Below, one piece after another: positions 12,412-23,432 of a stretch of DNA of 64,000 bases. The stretch spans positions 62,001 to 126,000 of the forward strand of contig JAOTOM010004146.1 of NCBI GenBank assembly GCA_034440615.1, read 5' to 3'. The first letter of the stretch is position 1, and each line of letters begins with the position of its first letter. This DNA is from Ashinkailepas kermadecensis. Lineage: Eukaryota > Arthropoda > Thecostraca > Neolepadidae. Both the position numbers and the translations under genes were made by a program. Below the pieces are notes generated by a model. That model searched no databases, was not told the DNA's origin, and saw only the letters and a list, made by a program, of their open reading frames with translations.

Positions 12412-14106
12412 GCTCTACCAGAGAAATAGTTATATTTCTCGAATAGCTGGACAACCTACTCAGATGAACTTAGAACAATGTTTATAGTTAGTAGTAATTT
12501 CCACGTCGACTTATCATTATAGTTAAAAGGGCAGTGATTGTATATATATATTTTTTTATTTATTTATATATATATACATCATCAACCGTAAGGTAATCTC
12601 GGTGAATGAAGACGACTCCATTCAACGAAGTATCTATTATAAAAATAAATGCAAATCATCTCTCGCATGAGAAATAACGATCACCAGGAGCTGTACATGA
12701 AGTGTACAGAAGCATATGCTAACAAATATCATGAAGCATATGCTAACAAATATCAATATGGAGGTCGCAAACTCCAGGAAAACGTATGATACATTAGCCA
12801 TACCACTATTTACAATGTGCTAAATATAAAATTAATAACCAACCAAAGAAAAGAAAACTAAATGCTCTTTTTAAAAAAACAATTTTTTGTTCACGAAAAA
12901 TACTTCATACTCGACCTTCGGTCTCGTGCAGTGCTTTTTTTAGAACTGGACATCAAAATTTCCTCCCCAGCACCGTTCAATAAAATATATTCCCTTTTCC
13001 AATGACAGGAAATACGGGTGATACAATTTCCACGTGGCAGACAGCGAAGATATGCTACGTAGCGCTTCAGTTGCGCTCATGGGAGAAATACACCTGATCG
13101 AATGCAATGGTTTTCCAATGTTGGCGCGCTATTTCGAATACTCTCTAAGCTTTCACGGAACGCATGGCTACTTGCATAAGTATTTCGTGTGTGTTGCCAT
13201 GCATTTCTTCAAGCGGAGATATTTTGCCCAGGACTGACCACTTCAGGCTGCAACACATTAATTTCATCAAACGTAAACTGTTTATAGTCTAGTATTCCAC
13301 AGCTGGGTCCACCTCCCCTCGTTAGTGTGTGCATGTTGTTGAGTTTGGCCGGCCTGCCACCGTGTGGGTGATGTCGGCTGTTGCTGTGAGTGTTGTGTAA
13401 GGGTGAGCAGTAGGATAAGGTGGTGCAAGGAATATTAGAGTAAGGAGATTAGACGAGAAGGATTAGTAGAGTTGGCCTGTAGGGAGTCAACTGGAGGCAT
13501 AGTTAAATGATGTCTTGAAGAGAGAAGAGTAGAGCGAGCAGAGTTGAAAGGAGTGGCAGTAGATCTGGAGTTGTAGAGTTGTTGACGGCCGTAGATGATG
13601 AGGTAGTGACGAATTGCCGTTGCGGACAGTACCAGGGTGGGGTATGCGGCGTAGAGGGTGAGTTGGGAACGGGACATCGCTGCAGAACAGCTAACGTTGC
13701 AGGAACAAATCATACACTTTGTGGAGCGTTGGTTTTCTGTTTGTATTCTTTTGGGCACGTTCTGTTTCATTTCTTTTCCCTTTCATTTTTTAGCGCATCT
13801 GATGCCTTTTTCTGTATCTCTTTATTCGTGTCATCGTTTCTTTTTTAACGTAACTTTTGTTTCTTCCTTCCATTTTTTCATATCACAGGTCATGAATAAT
13901 GCGTGTAGTTGAACAAGTGGAAGATGCCCCCCCCCCCCACACACACACACACAATAACAAGTGGAGGTGCACTTCAGTGCCTCTGGGTGGGAGCCTTCTG
14001 CAAATTTCAAGAGGGGTGGTGCACTTGAACTCCAGCCAGAGGGGCGCCTCTCCCCAGTCAGACGGAGTAGCTGTCGGAAAGTTGAGGGACTAGTCTCCCC
14101 CCCCCC

Positions 14107-14124
14107 CCCTAACTACGCCCATAG
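14107..14124 (-). mobile_element. Candidate end of a hAT-type DNA element
   Basis: Read on the minus strand the sequence starts 'ctatgggcgtagttagg' and runs into a long G tract. This is the usual look of hAT-family termini with G-rich subterminal DNA, similar to the ends at 16559 and 24571. The opposite end was not identified, so this may be a solo remnant. Confidence 0.35.
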
Positions 14125-14520
14125 TTCCAGACTCATCCACCAGGTGGGGCGGCGGTGCTACGGACCCTACGCCCGCGATTGGTTCTTGACGTCATACCTT
14201 GGTGTGCTCCTCTTCCAAACCATGCCGTGTGTGCGCACTGGTTGTACGGCAAGTATCGTTGAGTGGCGGCCGGCCCGCGGTGATGTCGGCCATTGGATCC
14301 TCGGCCGTGCCCAATGCCGCCATCCAATGGGTGACCACGCTGGTCAAAGTCATAACACTATAGCTGACGTTATTGCCACGTACTGATTGCCAGCCGCAAT
14401 CACTCCATTGATCGGCTGGTACCGACTGCCTTGTATCACCCGAGAATCACTGTGCTCCACACTCAATACCTTCATCCGAAGTGCGTCGACTGAGATCGAC
14501 ATCTTTATATGTTCGCGTCG

Positions 14521-15225
14521 GCCGTCATCAACTCACCTGCCGGAGTGTCGGCCGTCATCATCTCACCGGCTGGAGTGTCGGCCGTCATCAACTCACCGGC
14601 TGGAGTGTCGGCCGTCATCAACTCACCTGCCGGAGTGTCGGCCGTCATCAACTCACCTGCCGGAGTGTCGGCCGTCATCAACTCACCGGCTGGAGTATCG
14701 GCCGTCATCAACTCACCTGCCGGAGTGTCGGCCGTCATCAACTCAACTGCCGGAGTGTCGGCCGTCATCAACTCACCTTCCGGAGTGTCGGCCGTCATCA
14801 ACTCACCTGCCAGAGTGTCGGCCGTCATCAACTCACCGGCTGGAGTATCGGCCGTCATCAACTCACCTGCCGGAGTGTCGGCCGTCATCAACTCAACTGC
14901 CGGAGTGTCGGCCGTCATCAACTCCCCTGCCAGAGTGTCGGCCGTCATCAACTCACCTGCCGGAGTGTCGGCCGTCATCAACTCACCGGCTGGAGTGTCG
15001 GCCGTCATCAACTCACCTGCCGGAGTGTCGGCCGTCATCAACTCACCGGCTGGAATGTCGGCCGTCATCAACTCACCTGCCGGAGTGTCGGCCGTCATCA
15101 ACTCACCTGCCGGAGTGTCGGCCGTCATCAACTCACCTGCCGGAGTGTCGGCCGTCATCAACTCACCTGCCGGAGTGTCGGCCGTCATCAACACGCCTGC
15201 CGAAGTGTCGGTCGCGATCAATACA
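14521..15225. repeat. Minisatellite, 30-bp unit, about 24 copies
   Basis: Exact 30-bp periodicity with unit start 'gccgtcatcaactcac' and end 'ggagtgtcg'. The two main variants are 'ctgccgg' and 'cggctgg'. Because 30 is divisible by three, each frame gives a clean 10-residue repeat (for example SAVINSPAGV), and at least four frames on both strands stay open for more than 250 codons. A protein-coding reading is possible in principle, but the mixed open frames and lack of a promoter or flanking exons argue for non-coding DNA. Confidence 0.95.
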
Positions 15226-15534
15226 GCGCTCGCTGAGCCAACAATGATCAGCTGTCGAGCAGGGCGTCCAGAACTGAACACCGCCAGCCGGTCCGCCCGT
15301 ACCGCAACAAACAGTCCAACGCTAATTGCCGGTGATTTGGCACAGCGTCCCACGGGCTAGACTGCTTTCAATTATACCGGAATTATCTGTCATTAGCGTC
15401 GTTGCACGGCCGTACTGTGGAGTTATCACGCCGTGTGCTAGGCTCTACGTTACAATTACTACGTGACGCGGGCACTGACCGCCGGGCGCGCAGTCACGCC
15501 TGGATCTGGCAGCCACCCACCCGTACCGCCGCGT
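15226..15534. other. Spacer between minisatellites
   Basis: About 300 bp of GC-moderate DNA with no recognised feature. One repeat-derived open frame runs on to 15360 without any new pattern. Confidence 0.4.
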
Positions 15535-15665
15535 CACGGATCACACCGTCACACAGGGAGATGTAGATTACACACACACAGTCACCTGTAGATCATCCCA
15601 CCGCCACATAGTGGTAAATCATACCGTCACACAGGGAGGTGTAGATTACACACACACAATCACCT

Positions 15666-15723
15666 AAAAAACCCCCCCCCCCCAAATAGTAAAAAAAAAA
15701 AAAAAGAAAAAAAAAAAAAAAAG
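15666..15723. other. Homopolymer-corrupted repeat copy (probable assembly error)
   Basis: A long C run, a fragment 'aaatagt' and A runs stand where the 78-bp unit should read through its 'catcccaccgccacatagtggtaaatc' portion. The order of C-rich then A-rich matches the unit with most other bases lost, which suggests consensus failure in a tandem array and not a biological insertion. Confidence 0.6.
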
Positions 15724-16015
15724 TAAATCATACCGTCACACAGGGAGGTGTAGATTACACACACACAGTCACCTGTAGATCATCCCACCGCCACATAGTG
15801 GTAAATCATACCGTCACACAGGGAGATGTAGATTACACACACACAGTCACCTGTAGATCATCCCACCGCCACATAGTGGTAAATCATACCGTCACACAGG
15901 GAGGTGTAGATTACACACACACAGTCACCTGTAGATCATCCCACCGCCACATAGTGGTAAATCATACGTCAACAGGAGGTAGATTACACACACACAGTCA
16001 CCTGTAAATCATCCC

Positions 16016-16106
16016 ACCCCCAAAATATAAAAAAAAAAACCCAAACAAAGGGGGTAAAAATAAAAAAAAAAAAAAAACCTTTAAAAAATCCCACCCCCAC
16101 AAAATG

Positions 16107-16151
<45 letters not shown>
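16016..16151. other. Second homopolymer-corrupted segment (probable assembly error)
   Basis: About 136 bp of A runs with C and G patches replaces one to two copies of the 78-bp unit. Recognisable shards of the unit ('atcccacccc', 'cccacccccacaaa') survive inside. A poly-A tail of a retroelement is unlikely because no element body precedes it and the array resumes in phase with 'gtcacacag'. Confidence 0.6.
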
Positions 16152-16154
<3 letters not shown>

Positions 16155-17079
16155 ACACAGGGAGGTGTAGATTACACACACACAGTCACCTGTAGATCAT
16201 CCCACCGCCACATAGTGGTAAATCATACCGTCACACAGGGAGGTGTAGATTACACACACACAGTCACCTGTAGATCATCCCACCGCCACATAGTGGTAAA
16301 TCATACCGTCATACAGGGAGCTGTAGATTACACACACACAGTCACCTGTAGATCATCCCACCGCCACATAGTGGTAAATCATACCGTCATACAGGAAGAT
16401 GTAGATTACACACACACAGTCACCTGTAGATCATCCCACCGCCACATAGTGGTAAATCATACCGTCACACAGGGAGATGTAGATTACACACACACAGCCA
16501 CCTGTAGATCATCCCACCGCCGCGTCACGGATTACACCGTCACACAGGGAGATGTAGACACTGGCGGATCCAGGGGGGGCATTCCGGTCATGCCCCCCCA
16601 AGCGCTTCAAAGGGGGGGCCATAGTGTCTTTTGCCCCCCCCCCCCCCAAACCAACAAAAGTAAACTGAATTAAAATGCAGTAACCTTTGCTGAGGTTAAA
16701 AAATAGCGTTCCCGGTGAAATAATCTCCAATTTTAAAGGTATTTTGCTATAATTGTTTGGAAGCACAATATGGTAGGATAGTAGATTCTGACACATCGAG
16801 GGTTCTATGCTGTTGAAGTTCTGCTTACAGCAAGAGATGACGAAATCAGCAGTTTCCTTATTCCTTCGTCAGATAGGTTCATGAAGTTTGTTTAGCCAGT
16901 AACGGGCAAGCGGACCCAGTGAGCCAGATTTCGAAAGCGGAATTTGAAGAGGATGTTTTGTGCGAGTGACCAGTTGAGCCCAGTTGAGCAGCATGTTTCG
17001 TATGTTGGTGTTGGGGTTGCTAAGATGAAGAGACAGGCTACATTGACTAATTTTTCAAGAAGAATAGCAAGAGGAGGTA

Positions 17080-17172
17080 CACTGGCGGATCCAGATTCTG
17101 ACACACATCGAAGGTTCCATGCTGCTCAAGTTCTGCTTACAGCAAGAGTTGACAAAATCGGATCCGCCAGTG
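17080..17172. mobile_element. Nested 93-bp mini-element with the same termini
   Basis: It begins 'cactggcggatcc' and ends 'ggatccgccagtg', a perfect 13-bp inverted repeat. Its interior repeats a segment seen at about 16784-16850 of the host element ('agttctgcttacagcaaga'). Flanking 8-mers (17072-17079 and 17173-17180) do not match, so it may have arisen by recombination or gap repair and not by simple insertion. Confidence 0.6.
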
Positions 17173-17349
17173 TGTATACGTGCACGAACGTTGACGTGGT
17201 ACAAGACGTTGAACGTGAACGTGAACGTTTTGGTAAACATGAACAAAAATCCGGTAACATAGAAACGGTGGAGGTAGGCTGGGGCCCCTACACAGGCAAT
17301 TATGTTGTCAATTTGTATTTTATTTTACTTTTTTACTTTTTTTTCTTTG

Positions 17350-17457
17350 CCAAATAGTGGTCGAAATCCGGTGCTTTTGACCAAAAATAGTGGGAGAATA
17401 AGCACCCTCCAAATCCGTTCGACCCCTCCCCTGACGCAATCCCTACGTACGCCACTG
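17350..17457 (+). mobile_element. Right end of another hAT-like family, copy A
   Basis: The segment from 'aaatagtggtcgaaatc' through 'cccctccc' to 'acgccactg' matches 60755-60858 in the same order. It ends in a typical '...gtacgccactg' terminus. Its left end was not found, so it is a truncated nested copy within the 975-bp element. Confidence 0.55.
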
Positions 17458-17533
17458 GGGGAGGGGAGGGGAGGGGCTGACGCCGAAAACCAAAAGTTGG
17501 GCCCCCCAAACCGGTGGGCTAGATCCGCCAGTG

Positions 17534-18221
17534 GATGTAGATTACACACACACAGTCACCTGTAGATCATCCCACCGCCGCGTCGCGGCTCACACGGTCA
17601 CACCAGGAGATGTAGATTGCACACCCACACAGTCGCTTGTAAATCATCCCACCGCCGCATCGTAACTCACACCGTCACACCGGGAAATGTAGATTGCACA
17701 CACAGTCACCTGTAGATCATCTCACATCAGCCACATCACAGCCACATCACGGCCTGTCGATTACCCAAACAGACACACCATGGCCTGTAGGTCACTCACA
17801 CAGAAACACCAAACATATAGATCATCCTGCAGCCACACCAGGGGCTGACGATTACCCGAACAAATACGCCATGTAGGTATGTAGTTCTGTGCACGTCTGT
17901 AAACCACCCACATCGAACCTGCAAATCATCCCAACGCGACATCACGACCTGTCGGTTACCCAAACAGACACCATGACGTGCAGATCACTCACACAGAAAC
18001 ACTAGACATATAAATATGCCCGTGGCCACACCATGACCTATAGGCTACCTACACAGAAACACAAAACCTGTAGATCATCCCACAGTTACACCAGGACCTG
18101 TCGCTTTCCCAAACAAGCATGCCATGACCTGTTGGCCACCCACACAGAAACTCCAGATCTATAGATCATCACACAGCCACACCAAGGCCTATGAATTACC
18201 CAAACGGACACCCCAGTACCT
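17534..18221. repeat. Continuation of 78-bp array grading into a diverged ~91-bp minisatellite
   Basis: To about 17730 the sequence is drifting copies of the 78-bp unit ('agtcacctgtagatcatc'). It then changes to a looser pattern with 'gattacccaaacagacac', 'cacacagaaacacc' and 'atagatcatcc'. The 'tacccaaac' phrase recurs at about 17759, 17850, 17953, 18102 and 18193, giving a rough 91-bp period with indels. Shared words such as 'tagatcatccca' suggest the two units are related. Confidence 0.7.
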
Positions 18222-19494
18222 GTCGATCGTCGATACGGCCAGAGTGGACTGTGTCGCCTATCCCCGTGAACCACTCGATACGGACAGAGTGGACTGTGTC
18301 GCCTATCCCCGTGAACCACTCGATACGGACAGAGTGGACTGTGTCGCCTATCACCGTGAACCACTCGATACGGACAGAGTGGACTGTGTCGCCTATCACC
18401 GTGAACCACTCGATACGGACAGAGTGGACTGTGTCGCCTATCACCGTGAACCACTCGATACGGACAGAGTGGACTGTGTCGCCTATCACCGTGAACCACT
18501 CGATACGGCCAGAGTGGACTGTGTCGCCTATCCCCGTGAACCACTCGATACGGACAGAGTGGACTGTGTCGCCTATCACCGTGCACCACTCGATACGGAC
18601 AGAGTGAACTGTGTCGCCTATCACCGTGAACCACTCGATACGGACAGAGTGGACTGTGTCGCCTATCACCGTGAACCACTCGATACGGACAGAGTGGACT
18701 GTGTCGCCTATCACCGTGAACCACTCGATACGGACAGAGTGGACTATGTCGCCTATCACCGTGAACCACTCGATACGGCCAGAGTGGACTGTGTCGCCTA
18801 TCACCGTGAACCACTCGATACGGCCAGAGTGGACTGTGTCGCCTATCCCCGTGAACCACTCGATACGGACAGAGTGGACTGTGTCGCCTATCACCGTGAA
18901 CCACTCGATACGGCCAGAGTGGACTGTGTCGCCTATCACCGTGAACCACTCGATACGGACAGAGTGGACTGTGTCGCCTATCCCCGTGAACCACTCGATA
19001 CGGACAGAGTGGACTGTGTCGCCTATCCCCGTGAACCACTCGATACGGACAGAGTGGACTGTGTCGCCTATCCCCGTGAACCACTCGATACGGACAGAGT
19101 GGACTGTGTCGCCTATCACCGTGAACCACTCGATACGGACAGAGTGGACTGTGTCGCCTATCACCGTGAACCACTCGATACGGACAGAGTGGACTGTGTC
19201 GCCTATCACCGTGAACCACTCGATACGGCCAGAGTGGACTGTGTCGCCTATCCCCGTGAACCACTCGATACGGACAGAGTGGACTGTGTCGCCTATCACC
19301 GTGAACCACTCGATACGGCCAGAGTGGACTGTGTCGCCTATCACCGTGAACCACTCGATACGGCCAGAGTGGACTGTGTCGCCTATCACCGTGAACCACT
19401 CGATACGGCCAGAGTGGACTGTGTCGCCTATCCCCGTGAACCACTCGATACGGACAGAGTGGACTGTGTCGCCTATCACCGTGAACCACCCGCA
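18222..19494. repeat. Minisatellite, 45-bp unit, about 28 copies
   Basis: The 45-bp unit is built of 'cgatacggacagagtgga', 'ctgtgtcgcctatcacc' and 'gtgaaccact', with nearly perfect copies differing at two dimorphic sites ('ggac'/'ggcc' and 'tcacc'/'tcccc'). Because 45 is divisible by three, the array gives 15-residue peptide repeats such as VDCVAYHREPLDTDR on the plus strand and VVHGDRRHSPLCPYR on the minus strand, with frames over 470 codons. At least two frames per strand are open together and the dimorphisms change amino acids freely, so I do not call a gene. Confidence 0.95.
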
Positions 19495-20077
19495 CGGTCA
19501 GTGGAATGGGAGGCAACGGTAACACTGCTCTGGAGAACTTGTGCGCGCTGTCGATGAATATTGAAGATGACGAAAACCGGCCGCTAAGTTATGGAGCAGG
19601 AAATGCGTTCTTACGCGTAACGCATAGCATGAAGAAGACTGGGCGTATCTTATTATACATTTAGGTGCAATACATATCGTGGAGGGGCCGGAATCGGCTC
19701 TTTGTTTCCCATTTTCTCAGTTGGTATATGTCGCTCATGACGCAGGGATATTGTCTGAATTGCGATGCAGGAATGTTAACGTTTATAAGTAGTTCTCTTT
19801 CTATGCAACTCCATGAGTTCAATGTCAACATATTTCAATGTCTTCGTGGTAGCTACTCACTGCACGCTGGGTACATTCATTTTGGCAAATGTATGAAAAG
19901 GTATAGCTTTAACAAGTGTATCCCATTATTTCAGGAATTTTGATTCCATTGGCACCACATTTTGTATATCTTGGTTTTTATAGGGGTCGCGCACGATGCC
20001 AAGACATTTCTGCTTTTTATAGATAATTTTGGGCTATTCTAGTACCTCGAGAACTAATGAAGCTAATTATATCCACA
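19495..20077. other. No gene recognised
   Basis: AT-rich DNA between the 45-bp array and the tRNA-like SINE. One 92-codon plus-strand frame (19665-19943) shows no recognisable motif. Confidence 0.4.
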
Positions 20078-20365
20078 GGGCGGCGGTAGCTCAGTGGCTC
20101 AGCTAAGCGTCTGGTATGCCAGATGTACGGGGTTCGATTCCCCGCGGTGCCCGCCCACCGTCCCCGCGGTGCCCGCCCTACCTTTCACCCTGGCAGGAAC
20201 TGCCAGGGTGAAAGGCAGGCGACGCGATATGGCCTCAATTGCTGACTGTGTCGCAAAGTCACAACCACCTAACTATATCAACCTGCGCCTCTTCTGCATC
20301 GTATCGACAAGACACAATCAAGTTCAAGACAAGACAAGAGCAAGACAAATTTACAATCACAATTA
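20078..20365 (+). mobile_element. tRNA-derived SINE with intact-looking A and B boxes
   Basis: A box 'tagctcagtgg' (about 20087-20097) and B box 'ggttcgattcc' (about 20130-20140) have tRNA-like spacing, and the T-arm 'cgggg..ccccg' can form. The anticodon stem is abnormal ('tctggtatgccaga' leaves a four-base loop) and the acceptor does not pair well, so this is a tRNA-like head and not a functional tRNA. The body carries a perfect 15-bp hairpin at 20181-20215 and ends in an 'acaatcacaatt' A-rich tail near 20365. The body differs from the 23-kb SINE family, so it is a second family. Confidence 0.65.
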
Positions 20366-23084
20366 AGTGAGATGCGACCCATAGTTTGGAAGATATGCTC
20401 GTTTTAAAACTATGTTTGCTGGACTTCCTCAGCCTATGCGCATTGATGTGCCTTGCGGTCCTTTATCAACGTCTATAAAGACGCGTGCAAGAAAAGCTAA
20501 GCTTACATGAACTGTACGGTCACCTGATGTGACAGCTTTTCATTACACATCACAGCTTTTCATTCATTCATCCGCCATTCATTCCACAATAAATCGAGCT
20601 TCTTCACAATACCATCGTGTTACAGTCTCGAGATGAGACATGTCCTAGAAACATAGAACGTTCCGTACAGTCGCTTATGCTGCTTCTTTCTTGCTTGTTG
20701 CTTTAGTACTCATGAAAACAAGTGCTGTAATATCTGCGTTGCGGTTAGAAGCTTGCTTCCTCCATTTATTTTGGAAGATTGGCCAATTAAGCAAATGTCA
20801 GGTGACGAGCGTGAATCCAGTGGCGTTGATGACTGTGATATTTGGGGTACAAGTTGTATTTCCGAACATTTTACCACTACGTGCAGTCATCTGCCATATC
20901 TCCATTGCTGATGGATTTCGTAGTTGGAAGGGATACATCACTTTGAATGCTTCAGGCGATGGTCAGTCATGGATCTGCAAAGGAACAATGACAAAGGACA
21001 GGGACCTATTATTATGGACAGGGAAAAATCTACAGATCAGTAATAAGTTGGTTTGTTGGTTGGTTACTTGGGCTTTATGACGCACCGGACCTGATGATCA
21101 CATCGCACCCATGACCAGTAATAGTGGTTAACAACAAATGTGCCATTCACTGCAAATATGCTTTAGGTGCTTGCAACACGTGTAAAACCTAACTGGTACG
21201 GAAAATACAGTTGAAAGTATGGCTCACATCCACGTAATTGGCCGAAACTGAAGCAGAACTACAAATAACTCGTCCATATCATGAGTCTGTCTTCACTTTG
21301 ATATAATTATCAAACACTTCGTGATAGCGCATTGTGTACAATGCCCGCAAGATTCACATTTCATGGCAGCATCTTTATGAACTAGATTAAGGGGCTGTGA
21401 TGTACGTCAATGCCAATAGTCTGAGAAAGGCCAACATGCGTAGATTCAAAATGAGTGCAACTTTTAACCTGAAGATCACACGTAATTTAATTTCGACTTG
21501 AAGCGACTGTACTGACCGAGATGGCTCAGAAAATGTGCAGGTTTATATAATTATCTTGATTAATTCTCACCATACGAATTAACCTAAAGTATAAAGTAAC
21601 TTAAACTTGTGGGCTTGGTGTGTAACCGCAACACAAATTCCAAACTCTTACATTTTAGCGTTAATGGACTCCATATGGATGAACTAAGATGATAAACCTG
21701 TTGACACTATAACCTTTCACACATTTGGTAACATGGATATGCCTACTGCACACCCATGCCACTACCTGCAATATATTTTCCTAAATAAAAACACCCACAT
21801 TTAATTGTATTTTGTAGCAGTTTCTTACACTTCTCTGCCCTCTCTGATCACTTTTGAAATGATTTCGTAGTTGTTGGGTATTCATTCCGGCGCACAATCG
21901 ATGAAATGCTGCTGTTCATATTTCCCTGTGCGCGAAGATGCACCACATAAATACATTAGCGTCTACTTCTCCCCATTGTACCGGGTATATTGGGAAAGTC
22001 TAACCAGATATACTCGCCGCTTTCATTGCCCTGTTCAGCGGCGCTCAGAAGTGGTTTCGGTTATTGAACCGTGGAAAGTGGGCTGGAGGCTGCACTGGCT
22101 GATACGCAGGTCAGAGAACATTTGTAAACACTCACCAAGCACGAACTCACGGAATTTGGAGCGAAAAAATAAATAATGCACTGGCCAATGAAGTGAAATC
22201 CATATCCAAGGACGAAATTATCACGCAAGAGTTCCGTCGACCGGCTAAATGTCGAATCGAATTCAATCACAATTTGGACGGACACTTGCTTACTTTGTCA
22301 CATTTTAGGCCCTTAGTATACCAGCATTAAGCGTCATTAGGGGTGCTGGACGAGTGGGAACAAGAGGCGACCTGTGAGACTCACCTTGTGGTGAAAGCTT
22401 CCAAAAAAAATCAGATCTAATTCTACTCGAAAGAATTTGGACGTGACATGGCATAGCAAAACAGTTATTCCGGTTTCAAAATAGTGACGTGTCCCCCAGT
22501 TCAACGTTTGTTGCATATACTCTTTATACACGTCTCGCATATACTCGTTCTTACTCGTGCTGGAAAAATACTCGTTCGGACTCCACTCCCACTCGTACTT
22601 AACTGTCATCCGATCCAGCCGCCGCAATTAGGAAGAAAACCTGGTATCCATGGCTGGAGTACAGGAAAAAGCCTGCCAACGAACTGCCCGTGTCCACCTG
22701 GAGTGGTATGCACATGCACGACCCCAAGCATGAACACTCGCTGGAACGGCTTACATCGATTTCATAAAACCGTGATTTGAGACGAGCTGAGATGATGGTG
22801 GTGGCCGGAGTGGCATCACTAGCATTCATTCGCGGCGTCATGTCGGTGTTCGGCCACTCTTAAAATTGCCAGGTAATCTCACGTCGAGTGGTATCAGGTG
22901 ACTGTTAATTAGCATGCAGCGGCGCAACATCTTGCCCTCGGTGCATGGCACAGGTATTCGCTGCTACTTTGGGGCTAGCGGAATACACACTAGAAATGCC
23001 ACTTGTATGGAAGCCTAAGGACCATCTGCAGTGACATGCGCCATCCCAGGTCAATTTGCCGATATGCTGGGAGCTACCGATTTT
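20366..23084. other. About 2.7 kb without a recognisable gene
   Basis: AT-rich DNA. A 129-codon plus-strand frame at 20691-21080 and a 101-codon frame at 21871-22176 were inspected and have no recognisable domain, splice support or repeat relatives. No tRNA or element end was identified. Confidence 0.4.
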
Positions 23085-23432
23085 TTATTAATTTGATTTG
23101 ATTTTATAAATTTAATCCGAGGTCTTGCTGGGGCGGCTTTATGAACCAGGGTCCTATTGCTAAGCAGAGCTTGTTACGTGAACAATAGCCCCACCACCCG
23201 ATCCATGAATTCCAGTTCAACGGCAGAATATTGACAGAAAGTTTAACGTGCCATCAATGTACCGACACGGCCACCCGGTAGCTCGTCCCCGGCCTTATTG
23301 GGCCAGCTGCCAACTGACCCTTCCAGCCGGGGGCTAAGTGCGAGCGCGCGAAGCGACTCGAACCCTGTATCGCCAGAACCGGGGAGACCAGAGCAGGCCA
23401 GCGCTCTAACCAACTGCGCTACCGGGGCGGCG
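23085..23432 (-). mobile_element. tRNA-derived SINE, best-preserved copy of the family
   Basis: On the minus strand it begins 'ccgccccggtagcgcagttg' (A box), followed by a B-box-like 'gggttcgagtcgctt' at about 23348-23362. The conserved body has 'ataaggccggggacgagc' and 'gttgaactggaattcatgg', and the tail is 'aagctctgcttagc' through 'ccccagcaagacc'. It ends in an A/T-rich 'aaatcaaatcaaat' stretch near 23085-23105. Family members lie at 10034-10350 (+), 10382-10692 (-) and 44936-45108 (-). Transcription would be by RNA polymerase III from the internal boxes, and mobility would depend on a LINE such as the CR1-like element in this window. Confidence 0.8.

Larger units (their letters stand above)
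10693..14520. other. About 3.8 kb without a confident gene
   Basis: Mostly AT-rich sequence. It contains one weak candidate exon (12070-12324), a strong hairpin (12374-12411), a short (TA)n/(T)n stretch at about 12540-12580 and a C-homopolymer transposon-end candidate at 14096-14124. A purine/pyrimidine-biased run at 13380-13870 (GTAG-rich then T-rich) has no recognised function. Confidence 0.4.
15535..16558. repeat. Minisatellite, 78-bp unit, about 12 copies
   Basis: The unit begins 'gtcacacagggag' and contains 'tgtagattacacacacac', 'tgtagatcatcccaccgcc' and 'acatagtggtaaatc'. Starts at 15548, 15626, 15813 and 15891 confirm a 78-bp period where the sequence is clean. Two segments inside are corrupted into homopolymers (listed separately), and the copy near 15961 lacks several single bases. 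Partial copies resume at 17534 beyond the inserted hAT element. Confidence 0.9.
16559..17533. mobile_element. Non-autonomous hAT-type element, 975 bp, with 8-bp target duplication
   Basis: The left end reads 'cactggcggatccagg'. The right end read in reverse is 'cactggcggatctagc', a terminal inverted repeat with 12 matching bases. Both ends are flanked by the identical 8-mer 'gatgtaga' (16551-16558 and 17534-17541). That 8-mer belongs to the 78-bp minisatellite unit, so the empty site is visible next door. G-rich subterminal DNA and an 8-bp duplication are the hAT signature. No transposase is encoded. Inside are a nested 93-bp mini-element (17080-17172) and another hAT-like end at 17457. Confidence 0.9.

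Noticed and set aside
16104..16151. Poly-A tail of a retroposed transcript
   Set aside because: No retroposed body precedes it, and the surrounding 78-bp array resumes in phase; a sequence error is more likely.
18086..19557. 477- and 479-codon frames on opposite strands
   Set aside because: Both are read from the same 45-bp array; the sense and antisense frames are equally clean and there is no promoter, exon or domain support.
20078..20155. A functional tRNA gene
   Set aside because: A and B boxes are present, but the anticodon stem leaves a four-base loop and the acceptor arm does not pair; it fits a SINE head better.
20691..21080. 129-codon plus-strand frame with a hydrophobic start
   Set aside because: No domain, no clear signal cleavage site, no splice support and no related copy in the window.
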